From Macrobrachium rosenbergii (taxonomy: Eukaryota > Arthropoda > Malacostraca > Decapoda > Palaemonidae): 64,000 bases of DNA. Below, one piece after another: positions 1 to 10,014 of the stretch. The stretch spans positions 21,615,644 to 21,679,643 of the forward strand of contig NC_089761.1 of assembly GCF_040412425.1 (NCBI RefSeq), in the 5' to 3' direction. The notes under the pieces are model-generated. The model searched no databases. It was given only the letters and a program-made list of their open reading frames with translations, and was not told the origin of the DNA. A program made the position numbers and the translations under genes. The first letter of the stretch is position 1. Each line of letters starts with the position of its first letter.

Positions 1-246
1 GGCCCGGTGGTGGCCTGTGTTATTGGCACCTATAGCGGTGCCAGACGCACGATCATGGCTAACCTGAACCTTAAATAGAATAAAAACTATTGAGGCTAGA
101 TGGCTGCATATTGGTTGTTCGATCACTGGAGGGTGGATGATCAACTTACAAATTTGCAGCCCTCTAGCCTCAGCAGTTTTTAAGATCTGAGGGCGGACGG
201 ACAGACAAATAGCCATCTCAACAGTTTTCTTTTACAGAAAACTAAA
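1..246 (+). repeat. R2 interspersed repeat, copy 1 (cut by window edge)
   Basis: This is the right-hand part of a repeat that occurs five times in the window (here, 2213, 8850, 17604, 22215). It contains the family's central fold-back: an AGGCTAGA-GGCTGC arm near 93-112 and its complement GCAGCCCTCTAGCCT near 158-172, about 45 bp apart. It is followed by the typical GAGGGCGGACGGACAGAC segment and ends in TTTTCTTTTACAGAAAAC. The left half lies outside the window. No coding capacity is seen. Confidence 0.8.
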
Positions 247-1032
247 TAAAAAGGGGCTGAAAGCAGAGGAAAACTATACCATTTTTCTATCAAATTATTC
301 TTTACTGTGCTTTTCAGGTAAGCGACTATGCACAGCTTTATTTCCTTCAGGATTATTTTGTAAATGACGAACCGAATGAGAGTCAGGGCAGACGAGATCT
401 CCGAAGGAACAACTTTCAGTTTTTAAAAACTGGCACGTTTAAAGTGCGTCCAGTAAATCGACCTTCAATAAACGGAAACACGAATTATTTCGAATGTTCA
501 AATCACGATCTCATTACAGCGGAAAGCGCGGGATAATACGCGTCCTTCTGATCCACATCTCGAGTTTTCCATTCTTGACAGACTCCCCACTTCATCGTAA
601 CTCACACTCATTCTTTCATTACTCAATTAACAAGCCATGGCGCAACACAGGACTGAGAACACTGCTGCCCTAAAATGGAAGACTGCAGTACCTGCAAAAG
701 TACAAAACTGAGAAAAATGGTAGATACTGCAGTTTTCCTTTGCCTTACTAATGATTTTGCAGATACTGCAAATGAGACCCCCTAAACAGAGCATTGATGA
801 ATCATTCTGAAACTGCAGTAACCTGCGTATTAGTGTTTCACGAGCCCAATAGGTGGCATATCTCAATTTCGAAAACTTTGCAGATAGGCCACTGAAGTTT
901 TCATTTTAGGGCAAACTAGGCCTACGGACATTACCCGCCGCAATTGAAATTACACCTGAAATGACATCTATGGTATAGATGCTGGTAGAAATTATTAAGC
1001 ATGAAATATATGATCGGAGGAGGAAATGGGCT
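247..1032. other. Non-coding, no recognised feature
   Basis: I see no gene or known repeat in this stretch. The open frames here are short, start at arbitrary ATGs and show no codon bias or splice-site support. Confidence 0.5.
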
Positions 1033-1952
1033 TCCCAGCTAGTTGCAATCTGCGCCCAGATAGTTGTAATTTGGGTACCAGCTAGCTGCAATCTGGGCCC
1101 CAGATAGTTGCAATCTGCATCCCGGTTAGTTGCAATCTGGGTCCCAGCTAGCTGCAATCTGCGTCCCAGCTAGTTACACTCTGCTCCCCAGATAGCTGCA
1201 ATCTGGGTCCCAGCTAGTTGCAATCTGCGTCCCAGTTAGTTGCAATCTGGGTCCCATCTAGTTGCAATTTGCGTCCCAGTTAGCTGCAATCTGGGTCCCA
1301 TCTAGTTGCAATCTGCGTCCCAGTTATTTGCAATCTGGGTCCCATCTAGTTGCAATCTGGGTCCCATTTAGTTGCAATTTGCTTTCCAGTTAGTTGCAAT
1401 CTGGGTCCCATCTAGTTGCAATTTGCGTCCCAGATAGTTGCAATCTGCGTCCAAGCTAGTTGCAATCTGCACCCCAGCTAGCTGCAATCTGGGTCCCATC
1501 TAGTTGCAATTTGCGTCCCAGATAGTTGCAATCTGCGTCCAAGCTAGTTGCAATCTGCACCCCAGTTAGCTGTAATCTGGGTCCCATCTTGCTGCAATCT
1601 GCGTCCAAGCTAGTTGCAATCTGCACCCCAGCTAGCTGCAATCTGGGTCCCATCTCGTTGCAATTTGCGTCCCAGATAATTGCAATCTGCGTCCCAGCTA
1701 GTTACAATCTGCGTCCCATCTAGTTGCAATCTGCGTCCCAGCTAGTTGAAATGTGGGTCCCAGCTAGTTGCAATTTGCGTCCCAGCTAGTTGCAATCTGC
1801 GTCCCAGCTAGTTGCAATGTGAGTCCCATCTAGTTGCAATTTGCGTCCCAGATAGTCGCAATCTGCGTCCCAGCTAGTTGCAATGTTGGTCCCATCTAGT
1901 TGCAATCTGCGTCCCAGATAGTTGCAATCTGCGTCACAGCTAATTGCAATCT
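1033..1952. repeat. 22-bp minisatellite, about 42 units, with 88-bp higher-order structure
   Basis: The unit is TAGTTGCAATCTGCGTCCCA plus GC, with variable positions (GCGTCC, GGGTCC, CACCCC; CAGC, CATC, CAGA). Units are almost always exactly 22 bp. Between 1399 and 1640 a four-unit block repeats at 88 bp (starts at 1399, 1487, 1575), then a three-unit 66-bp version follows (next start 1641). Apparent open frames on both strands exist only because 22 bp units rotate through three frames. They are not genes. Confidence 0.95.
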
Positions 1953-2212
1953 TGAAAACTGTTGTTGTTCTTACGCCAATACGGTTTTTTCGCTCAGTAA
2001 GTTGTCAGTCCAGCATAACAGGAACAAATACGGGGGGGGAGGGGCAAAGGGGGGCGACGGTCAAGGATGCTGGTCGTACTGTAAAAACTTGGTATTAACT
2101 TTTTTTTTTATATCTAGGGACCCTCCTGAAATATTTCTAGGTGAACAACTTCTTACAAAGTCACCATGGCCCTTTATATGCATAAAAGTTTACATAAAAT
2201 AAACAGGTGAAA

Positions 2213-2606
2213 AATGCGCCGAAGTTTCTTCGGCGCATTCGAGTTTTCTGCACAGCCGCTACAGCGTATAATCAAGGCCACCGAAAATAGATTTATCTTC
2301 CGGTGGTCTCGGTATAATGCTGTATGAGCCGCAGGCCATGAAACTTTAACCAAAGCCCGGTGGTGGCCTATTCTATATCGCCGCCAGAAGCACGATTATG
2401 GATAACTTTAACCTTAAATAAAATAAAAACTTCTCAGGCTAGAGGGCTGCAATTAGGCATGTTTGACGATTGGAGGGTGGATGATTGCCATACCAATTTG
2501 CAGCCCTCCAGCCTTAGTAATTCCTAAGATCTGAGGGCGGACAGAAGAAAAGTGCGGACGGACAGACAAAAGCTGGCACAATAGTTTTCTTTTACAGATA
2601 ACTAAA
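2213..2606 (+). repeat. R2 interspersed repeat, copy 2 (near full length)
   Basis: This copy shows the whole family layout. There is a perfect 9-bp hairpin at 2216-2236 (GCGCCGAAG, loop TTT, CTTCGGCGC). A CCACCGAAAATAGATT..TCTTCCGGTGG fold-back lies near 2279-2306. Then come GCCCGGTGGTGGCC and the central long fold-back at about 2435-2530. The tail GAGGGCGGACAG..AGTTTTCTTTTACAG follows. There is no open reading frame and no obvious terminal inverted repeat or target duplication. Alternatives are a non-autonomous Helitron-like element (GC hairpin near one end) or a retroposed structured RNA. Confidence 0.8.
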
Positions 2607-2848
2607 ATGGACTTCTTGCACTTTTTAAAGTGAAGTCACGCCACTAAAATCATACTATGTCATGTATCAGAACTGTCATTATCATTATAATGCCAAAGGA
2701 CTTTCGTTTTAACAAATGGTTTATGGTTTTACAAAGCCATAAAGGTATCATTTTCATTAGCTCATTTTTCCCACTAACTCTTAGCAAGAGGTGAGTATGA
2801 TATGATAGCTCATGTGTTAGCCATCGGTTATTAATGACAAACAGTTTC

Positions 2849-2852
<4 letters not shown>

Positions 2853-2934
<82 letters not shown>
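2853..2934. repeat. (AAT)n microsatellite
   Basis: About 27 uninterrupted copies of the triplet. The poly-isoleucine frame over it on the minus strand is an artefact. Confidence 0.97.
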
Positions 2935-3437
2935 CTTCATCATCAGCATCGTCATTTATTAATATTTTTATAATTTATAAAATGAAGATAGGAAAAAAAA
3001 TGTTTCATCTTAATTTCTGCTCATCGTTTATCTTTAGTTTTAAGAAATAAGAAAAATAAGCGGTAAAAGAGGTCATTCATTTATATGTAAAATGACAGTA
3101 AAAAGACTGCAAAATTCATGACAAAATCACTGGAAGTCTAAAAATAAACTCCCGGTTTGGTCATTTGATTACAAAGATTTTAAATGATAAACTTTGAGCG
3201 CATGTAATGGATAACACGTCTCTTCCGACGATAGTTAATACGTTTTTTATTTTTTTTTTAAATAAAACACGGCTCAGAAAAAAAGTCACTCGTGAAATAT
3301 AACACTAATATCATGAGATTCATCTAATGCTACAATTTAAAAAGCAAATATCGCAACAATATTATTATTGGGATGAACTCATTTCTAAAGCATTAGCAGA
3401 GATGAAAATATACCAAAATCCATGGCAATGACGAAGT

Positions 3438-3440
<3 letters not shown>
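2935..3440. other. AT-rich non-coding, no recognised feature
   Basis: AT-rich sequence with short A and T runs. I found no gene, repeat copy or tandem array. Confidence 0.5.

Positions 3441-3507
<67 letters not shown>
3441..3507. repeat. (TC)n microsatellite
   Basis: Perfect TC dinucleotide tract of about 33 copies. Confidence 0.97.
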
Positions 3508-3509
<2 letters not shown>

Positions 3510-3759
3510 ACAGTAGTTATAACGAAACAGAAGTCTCGATCAGGAAATTTTAATGGCAGCGACAAGGATATGTAAACATACAATATGACTGTATAACTGC
3601 AATAAGGATGGAAACAACGAGGTACCTTCCGGCTAAAGTAATACTACGAATATGGCCGATACCTAGAGAGCTGTGATGCCTTCATAAAGTAAGTCATCCA
3701 GATTAGTCACTTCTACTTCGGATTAATGGGGTAATAAGCCTAATAAACCACAGAAAATA

Positions 3760-3947
3760 ATATAGAATTTATGCCATAGGCCAAGCGCTGGGACCTATGG
3801 GGTCATTCTGCGCTGCAAGGGAAATTAAGAGTAAAAAGATTGTAACAGGAGGAAATCCTCGCAGTTGCACTATGAGACAATTGTTAGGTGAGGGTTGGAA
3901 GTAAGATGTAAGAAAGAGAATATGAACGGAGGTACAGTAGACCTAAT
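3760..3947 (+). repeat. R1 interspersed repeat, copy 1 (3' truncated)
   Basis: It begins with AGAATTTATGCC and continues through GGCCAAGCGCTGGGACCTAT, the family's most conserved block. It runs on through the CCTCGCAGTTGCACTATGA and AGAATATGAACGGAGGTACAG blocks. It stops before the GCAGCTAGGGGCCGAAGG block that full copies carry. Confidence 0.85.
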
Positions 3948-4031
3948 AAACTACAGTATATACATTGGTTAATAAGTTGATACACTGTAACCAAACTCCT
4001 AACATTTAATCATCAGAGCGAAATATAGGAC

Positions 4032-4041
4032 ATTATTATTA

Positions 4042-4112
<71 letters not shown>
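4032..4112. repeat. (TTA)n microsatellite
   Basis: Near-perfect TTA triplet tract with one early TTTTTA interruption. Confidence 0.96.
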
Positions 4113-4329
4113 TGAGCAATGTCGGTCCTTTCCCGTTAAAAACAAGAACTTTGGTCACTAATTAAATGTACGCAATTTTCAAAGTATTTCACTACTGCTA
4201 AAGTCAAGACCTCCTTCAACCAATAAGTACCGAGGGTCTCGATGAGCTACAGGGTATAAATGAAACGAATGCATCTATCTGAAATTTGCCAAGATTTTAT
4301 AGAGCATCGATAAGAGTGTAAAACTGGGG

Positions 4330-4333
<4 letters not shown>

Positions 4334-4394
<61 letters not shown>
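4334..4394. repeat. (GA)n microsatellite
   Basis: Uninterrupted GA tract between two GGAGA edges. Confidence 0.96.
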
Positions 4395-4398
<4 letters not shown>

Positions 4399-4619
4399 CT
4401 GTTAAAACACTAGAATGGGGTGTTAAGTAAAAACTGCGGGAGCCTGCATGTCAAAGAAATAAAACTTCCGAGCATCGACCAGATTTCTACGTACATTGTC
4501 GAGAAGAAGAACAGAGCCAGATTCTCAAAAAAGGTAGGGACGAAGTGAGCGGAGATATGCGACTGGAATGTGTACGACCCCGACCCCCGCCCCATCACCT
4601 TTCTCCGGCCTTCCACGCA

Positions 4620-4930
4620 GAATGGAATGGAATTGAAGGTGAATATTAAGGAAAGGCCAAGCGCTGGGACCTATGAGGTTATTCAGCGCTAAAAGGGTGC
4701 TGGGGAGTAACATGATTTTAAAGATGTAACATTAGGAAAACCTCACAGTTACACCCTGAAACAATTGTTAGGAGAGGGTGGAAAGCGAGATGGAGGAAAG
4801 AGAATATGAACGGAGTTACAGTAAACGGAAAGAGAAGTTTTGCAGCTAGGGGCCGAAGGAACTCCACAAAGAACCTAAAGTAATGCCTACAGTGCACCGC
4901 GTGAGGTTCACTGACGGTACCACTCCCCTA
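4620..4930 (+). repeat. R1 interspersed repeat, copy 2
   Basis: Full-length R1. A GGAATGGAATTG edge precedes the AGGCCAAGCGCTGGGACCTA block and then the rest of the family order. It ends with the 9-bp hairpin region CAGTGCACC GCGTGA GGTTCACTG and ACTCCCCTAC. The minus-strand frames here are shadows of the repeat. Confidence 0.9.
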
Positions 4931-5194
4931 CAGAGCCCTTTCCCGTAGATGGAATTGGGAGGGACGTGGATTCAGGTTGACAAGGTCTGAGTGGATGGAT
5001 GGCAGGAGGAGTTGGATTCTGATGAAGGGAGGGAGAGAGGGGGGAGGGTGCGGGGGAGTGGGGTGGGTCAGGTCGTGGGGTCGTGACATGTGTTATGGCA
5101 AGGCGTAACCAGAGCCCGAGGGGTGATGTTGGTAGTAACCTGTCTGATACATCATCATCACCATCAGTAGCTAACTCCCCAACACCCATGCCCC

Positions 5195-5195
<1 letters not shown>
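4931..5195. other. G-rich non-coding segment
   Basis: The plus strand is strongly G-rich (runs such as GGGAGGGAGAGAGGGGGGAG near 5027-5047). The Pro/Ser-rich minus-strand frame at 4908-5189 reflects this composition. I see no splice sites or domain in it. Confidence 0.5.

Positions 5196-5220
<25 letters not shown>
5196..5220. repeat. (TG)n microsatellite
   Basis: Short perfect TG tract followed by imperfect TGTTTGTTTATGTG. Confidence 0.9.
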
Positions 5221-5226
<6 letters not shown>

Positions 5227-5510
5227 TTGTTTATGTGTGTAATTCAGTACAATTCTTAAGACTATTACGCAGTTTTCGTCGAAGGCAAAACTAAATACAT
5301 CTGAAGTTAGGAGAAAATTTAAATGAATTATCAAAGCTAACGAAAATCTTTGATTTACCTGACATCTCATCCTTTCTGGCAACTCAGTGAGCTTGTGATG
5401 GAATATTAACTTAAATCAAAATTACCTATTTAATTGTTGCATCCAAAAGCTTCAATAAAACTTCTGTCTGTTGTTCGTAATAAAAACAGTGTCGATAAGG
5501 TAGCTAAGAT

Positions 5511-5513
5511 AAC

Positions 5514-5546
<33 letters not shown>
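5511..5546. repeat. (AAT)n microsatellite
   Basis: About 12 copies of the AAT triplet. Confidence 0.92.
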
Positions 5547-5547
<1 letters not shown>

Positions 5548-5610
5548 TTTCTACCCACCAACCTGGTGCTTCCAAGTCTCGGTGGATTAGTTAGAAGCTG
5601 CTAGTTTATA

Positions 5611-5828
5611 CCTAGGGTATATTAGCATGAATATTATACAGCTAATAAGTACTAGCATACATAATAGATAGCTACCGAGTACTATTGTAAATAAAAGATA
5701 TCTATGGAGTATTAACATTAAGAAGAGGCAGCTACGGAGTACTAGAGCAAATAATAGATAGACATGGAATAACAATGCATTAGGCGTAATTAACAGGCAG
5801 CTGGTGAGTACTAGTAGTAATTAAAAGT
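5611..5828. repeat. 30-bp degenerate minisatellite
   Basis: Seven imperfect units built on GCTACGGAGTACTAG..AATAATAGATA. Units start at 5611, 5641, 5671, 5701, 5731, 5761 and about 5799. All are 30 bp except the 5761 unit, which has gained about 9 bp. The minus-strand open frame here exists because 30 is a multiple of three. Confidence 0.85.
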
Positions 5829-6306
5829 GGCTAGGAACAACAGGACATAACGATGTCCAACGTTGCTCTAAATTTATTATAAATAACACAGCGGCGGAAT
5901 AACGGATACAAAAAACAATGTAATTATTTAAACATAGGAAATGTAGTTTCTCGGCTGATTTAGTTTTTGGCTTAGCATACGAGATAGACCAGCGATAACT
6001 ACGCCTTAGGGAATTTACTGCTGATGTACAGACATGAATTGTTACTAATGTTATTCTTGTTATTTCTTGTTATTTTTTAATACACAGCTCTTTACAGCAT
6101 TAATTTTATTTATAAATTTGGCTACATACACAGCTACATGCGATTTTAACCTAATATTATAGTCGTAGGATTCAGTATCTAAATGATAGAGTTTTTTGTG
6201 TATCCAAGGGATCCACAACCCCAAAATTAACTTAATTTTTGCGCGTTTTACTTATTATTACGTGTGAAACACAATGCTAATTCTCCTTACGATGAATTTC
6301 TTCTTC
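5829..6306. other. AT-rich non-coding, no recognised feature
   Basis: No gene or recognisable repeat is visible. Confidence 0.5.
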
Positions 6307-6315
6307 TTCTTCTTA

Positions 6316-6350
<35 letters not shown>

Positions 6351-6439
6351 TCTATTATTATTAAATGAAATTGCTGCATCAGCTGCATTTAATTTGTATA
6401 GAGTCTTCTCTGTTTTTCTAATTATTGCTTTTTCTCTGC

Positions 6440-6493
<54 letters not shown>

Positions 6494-6565
6494 ATGAAAT
6501 TGCTGCATCAGCTGCATTGAATTTGTATGGAGCCTTCTCTGTTTTTGTAAATATTGCTTTTTCTC

Positions 6566-6634
<69 letters not shown>

Positions 6635-6709
6635 ATGAAATTGCTGCATCAGCTGCAATTAATTTGTGTAGAGCCTTCTCTGTATTTCTAATTATTGTTT
6701 CTTCTCTGC

Positions 6710-6756
<47 letters not shown>

Positions 6757-6776
6757 TATTACTATTATTATAATCA

Positions 6777-6827
<51 letters not shown>

Positions 6828-6916
6828 ATGAAATTGCTGCATCAGCTGCATTTAATTTGCATAGAGTCTTCTCTGTTTTTCTGCTATTATCATCATCATC
6901 ATTATTATTATTATTA
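6307..6916. repeat. Compound tandem repeat: 80-bp unit plus (TTA)n, four units
   Basis: A segment starting AATGAAATTGCTGCATCAGC and running through GAGTCTTCTCTGTTTTTCT occurs at about 6363, 6493, 6632 and 6825. Each time it is followed or preceded by a (TTA)n tract of 15-25 triplets of differing length. The leucine/isoleucine-rich open frame across it (6274-6831) is a product of in-frame triplet repeats, not a protein. Confidence 0.93.
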
Positions 6917-7337
6917 AAGCAAACACGCTTCCCAACGAGACCAGCAGAAAACACCCCCCCCCCCTCATTAAAGCGAGTGCCACTGCCACCGGAAGAGTTA
7001 CAACACGGAGTGCCACCGCAGCCAAGATCTAAAGGCACCACTAAAACCGACTCCTGACCCACCCCCACCTATCTTCAGCCCCCTCCTGTCACCTCCTAAA
7101 CCTAACTCCCTCTAACAATCACCACACACACACCCTTTTTCCTCCCCCCTCCCCCCCACCTCCCCTTCTCCGTCTCCGACTTGCGGTTAGGTTGGCGGGA
7201 GATGAAACGGAGAGCGAAAGGAGAGAAAATAAATGAGGAGGAAATGCCCGGAACGGCCACTGGCTTTCCCGTTGATGTTCGTATAAATGAGTGTGTCAGG
7301 GCACCCCGCTGGACCGGCAATCTAAAGACATACCCCT

Positions 7338-7339
7338 CC

Positions 7340-7375
<36 letters not shown>

Positions 7376-7393
7376 TACGCACACACGCACACA
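7338..7393. repeat. (CA)n microsatellite
   Basis: CA tract with TA and CG interruptions (CATACACACA..ACATACGCACACACGCACACA). Confidence 0.93.
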
Positions 7394-7429
7394 TACCAAA
7401 CATTTTAGTAAATCGTTAAAATTTCAGGT

Positions 7430-7431
7430 AG

Positions 7432-7492
<61 letters not shown>

Positions 7493-7589
7493 TCACTACT
7501 TCAGACCAGGGTCTTATGTAGAGACAATACAGTATATAAAATTAAGGTAAACCGTATAGGAAGTTATCATGACAAACGGATACACATAC

Positions 7590-7623
<34 letters not shown>

Positions 7624-7726
7624 GTTCGGCTCAGGGCCTTATAAGGATATACATAATGTCAAGACAATACAGTACATAAAGTGAGGATACATAGGATAAG
7701 AAGTTATCGTGATAAATGGCAACATC

Positions 7727-7775
<49 letters not shown>

Positions 7776-8181
7776 TCCTTTACTTCATCTCAAGGCCCAT
7801 ATACAGAGATTAATAATGTAGGAACAATGCAGCGCACAAAATTCACATAGACAGAAATAAGATTTATACCAAAGGCCAAGCGCTGGGATATATGAGGTCA
7901 TTCAGCGCTGAAACGAAAATTGACAGTAAGAAGGTATGAAAGGTGTAACAGGAGAGCCTCGCAGTTGCACTATGAAACAATTGCTAAGAGAAGGTGGAAA
8001 TTAAGATGGAAGAAAGAGAATATGAATGGAGGTACAGTAAAATAAAAGAGATTGCAGCTAGGGGCCGAAGGGACGCTGCAAAGACCCTTACGTAATGCCT
8101 ACAGTACACCGCGTGAGGGGCACTGTTATATCCACGATTTAAGAAGTTATAATGACAATCGGCTGGGCCCAAACGTTTGCT
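7430..8181. repeat. Compound tandem repeat of about 150-bp units with (AAT)n, disrupted by an R1 insertion
   Basis: Three related units carry GACAATACAGTA(T/C)ATAAA and AAGTTATC(A/G)TGA(C/T)AAA, separated by (AAT)n tracts at about 7432-7491, 7590-7622 and 7730-7775. The first half of the third unit (TGTAGGAACAATGCAGCGCA, about 7819) is separated from its second half (TTAAGAAGTTATAATGACAA, about 8139) by the R1 copy at about 7855-8135. R1 therefore inserted after the array formed. Confidence 0.85.
7855..8135 (+). repeat. R1 interspersed repeat, copy 3 (nested insertion)
   Basis: Full-length R1 starting AGATTTATACCAAAGGCC and ending GCGTGAGGGGCACTG. Because it splits a tandem unit, its ends can be placed to within a few bases. 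The tract AGAAATAAGATTTATACC marks the left junction and GGGGCACTGTTATATCC the right. Confidence 0.9.
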
Positions 8182-8236
<55 letters not shown>

Positions 8237-8296
8237 TACAGTACCTTTATTACGTAATAATAATAATAATAATAACATACAGTACATTTATTACGC

Positions 8297-8349
<53 letters not shown>

Positions 8350-8361
8350 TAATAATAACAT
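8182..8361. repeat. (AAT)n tracts with a repeated AACATACAGTAC spacer
   Basis: Three (AAT)n tracts are separated by AACATACAGTACCTTTATTA, by AACATACAGTACATTTATTA and finally by AACATACAGAAG. The array grew by duplication of tract plus spacer. Confidence 0.9.
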
Positions 8362-8504
8362 ACAGAAGTTCCAGCGTTCCAGGATTATTCTTCCAAAAAT
8401 AGCTTTAAGAATAATAAAGAAGGGGATACAATCGACTGGACTCGAGAATAACAGAAGATTATGAATCAGTAATTATAGCAGTATCCTTGTTCGTAATCAA
8501 AATA

Positions 8505-8507
<3 letters not shown>

Positions 8508-8558
<51 letters not shown>

Positions 8559-8559
8559 C
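8508..8559. repeat. (TTA)n microsatellite
   Basis: About 17 triplets. Confidence 0.95.
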
Positions 8560-8849
8560 AGTAGCAGCAGTAGTAATAGTAGTATTCAAACGGAAATTGC
8601 GAATTTTAAACGAAATCTTACATTGAATAAGCGTAGATTTGTGAAGTCATTCACGCGTTACGGACGCGCAAAATTTATTTCATACATAAATTTTCATATA
8701 TACGAGTATAACGCAATTGTGAAAACACTTCCCTTATATTTTAGGTTAAATGCATTATTTATTATTTTTTTATATCAATAAGAAACAAATAAACTTTGAT
8801 TTACAGAATGAGTCTCAATTTAAGTGTAACCGTACATTGTGACTTTAGT

Positions 8850-9236
8850 TTTCTGTAAAAGAAAACTACTGTGCCGGCTTTGTCTATCCCTCCGGACTTT
8901 TTTCTGTCCGCCCTCAGAGCTTAAAAACTAGAGGGCTGCAAACTGGTATGTTGATCATCCACCCTCCAATCATCAAACGTACCAAATTGCAGCCCTCTAG
9001 TCTCAGTAGTTTTTATTTTATTTAAGGTTAAAGTTAGCCATAAGCGTGCTTCTGGCAACGATATAGGGCAGGCCATCACTGGGCCGTGGTTAAAGTTTCG
9101 TGGGCCGCGGCTCATACAGCATTATACCGAGTCCATCGAAAGATAGATCTATTTTTGGTGGCCCTGATTATACGCTGTAGCGACTGAACAGAAAACTCGA
9201 TTGCGCCGAAGAAACTTCGGCGCATTTTTTCTTTTA
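8850..9236 (-). repeat. R2 interspersed repeat, copy 3 (full length, inverted)
   Basis: Read on the plus strand it opens with GTTTTCTGTAAAAGAAAAC, itself a 6-bp hairpin. It then has the CTGTCCGCCCTCAG block, the long central fold-back at about 8927-9013, GGGCCGTGGTTAAAGTTTCG, and the CATCGAAAGATAGATC fold-back. It closes with the perfect hairpin 9203-9223 (GCGCCGAAG/AAA/CTTCGGCGC), immediately followed by ATTTTTTC. A hairpin plus T-run resembles a Pol III or intrinsic-type terminator end, but that is only an analogy. Confidence 0.85.
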
Positions 9237-9687
9237 CTTGTTACATCTTGCATTTGAATTCAGTTTATTGTATTGTGTTTACCGTTTCTATCTCAGTATG
9301 TGGCCTTGAGCTGAAATATAGGATATTATTATGATCCCCGAACTACCATTAGCTCATTATTCACAGATATTACATAAAAGAGTAATTCACACTTTCCTCC
9401 CAAGTTACTGCACATTGCCTTAAACATGTCAGTCACCCGCGAGTTGTCGTTACAATGTAATCTGCGTTATGATCAAATCTCATTATAATCACAATCGACA
9501 TAATGCTTTCTTAATAATAATAAGATTCATAATAATGATACTGGCTTAAAGCGAAACAATGTGGATTTACCCCACTAACATTAATGACCGAGTACCCTGA
9601 CAATGATTTTCTTAGATCGTGCTGCAGCACAGCGCCTTGCACAAGTTCATTTTAAATACAATTGCGCTGGTGGCGGATTGACTCATT
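9237..9687. other. AT-rich non-coding, no recognised feature
   Basis: No supported gene or repeat. Confidence 0.5.
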
Positions 9688-10014
9688 GATTTATGAAATT
9701 TAGGCTGCCAAGCTAAGCACTGGGGCACTTCCAGCCATTCAGCGCTCTAGACAGTGAAAAGAGGGAGTTGGAGAGGTTAGACAGCAAGTTGTAGAAACCC
9801 AGGAAATAAAGAAAATGAAAAACTTGCATCTAAAGGCGGAGCTAGGAGAAAGTTAGAGGCGTTGGACAGGAAGACCGAAAAAGGAAGGGGAATGGAGGTA
9901 TAGAAAAATGTCTGAGTGGATGTAGCTAGGGGCCGAAGGGATGCTTCAAACACCCTTCAGTAATGCCTGCAGTGCTCCACGGGAGGTGCACTGACGACAC
10001 TATCCCCGCTACAG
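9688..10014 (+). repeat. R1 interspersed repeat, copy 4 (divergent)
   Basis: It starts GAAATTTAGGCTGCCAAGC and keeps CCATTCAGCGCT, GTAGCTAGGGGCCGAAGGGA, AGTAATGCCTGCAGTGCTCC and GGTGCACTGACGACACTATC. The middle third differs strongly from the other copies, so this is an older copy or a subfamily. Confidence 0.75.

Noticed and set aside
1456..1723. Repetitive open frames on both strands in the 22-bp array
   Set aside because: They arise from the tandem repeat. Both strands are equally open and no start or splice context exists.
1033..1952. CRISPR-like regular array
   Set aside because: Units are contiguous with no unique spacers, and the DNA is eukaryotic.
6274..6831. 185-codon open frame rich in Leu and Ile
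   Set aside because: It is a translation of in-frame TTA triplets plus a repeated 80-bp spacer. It has no other protein-like content.
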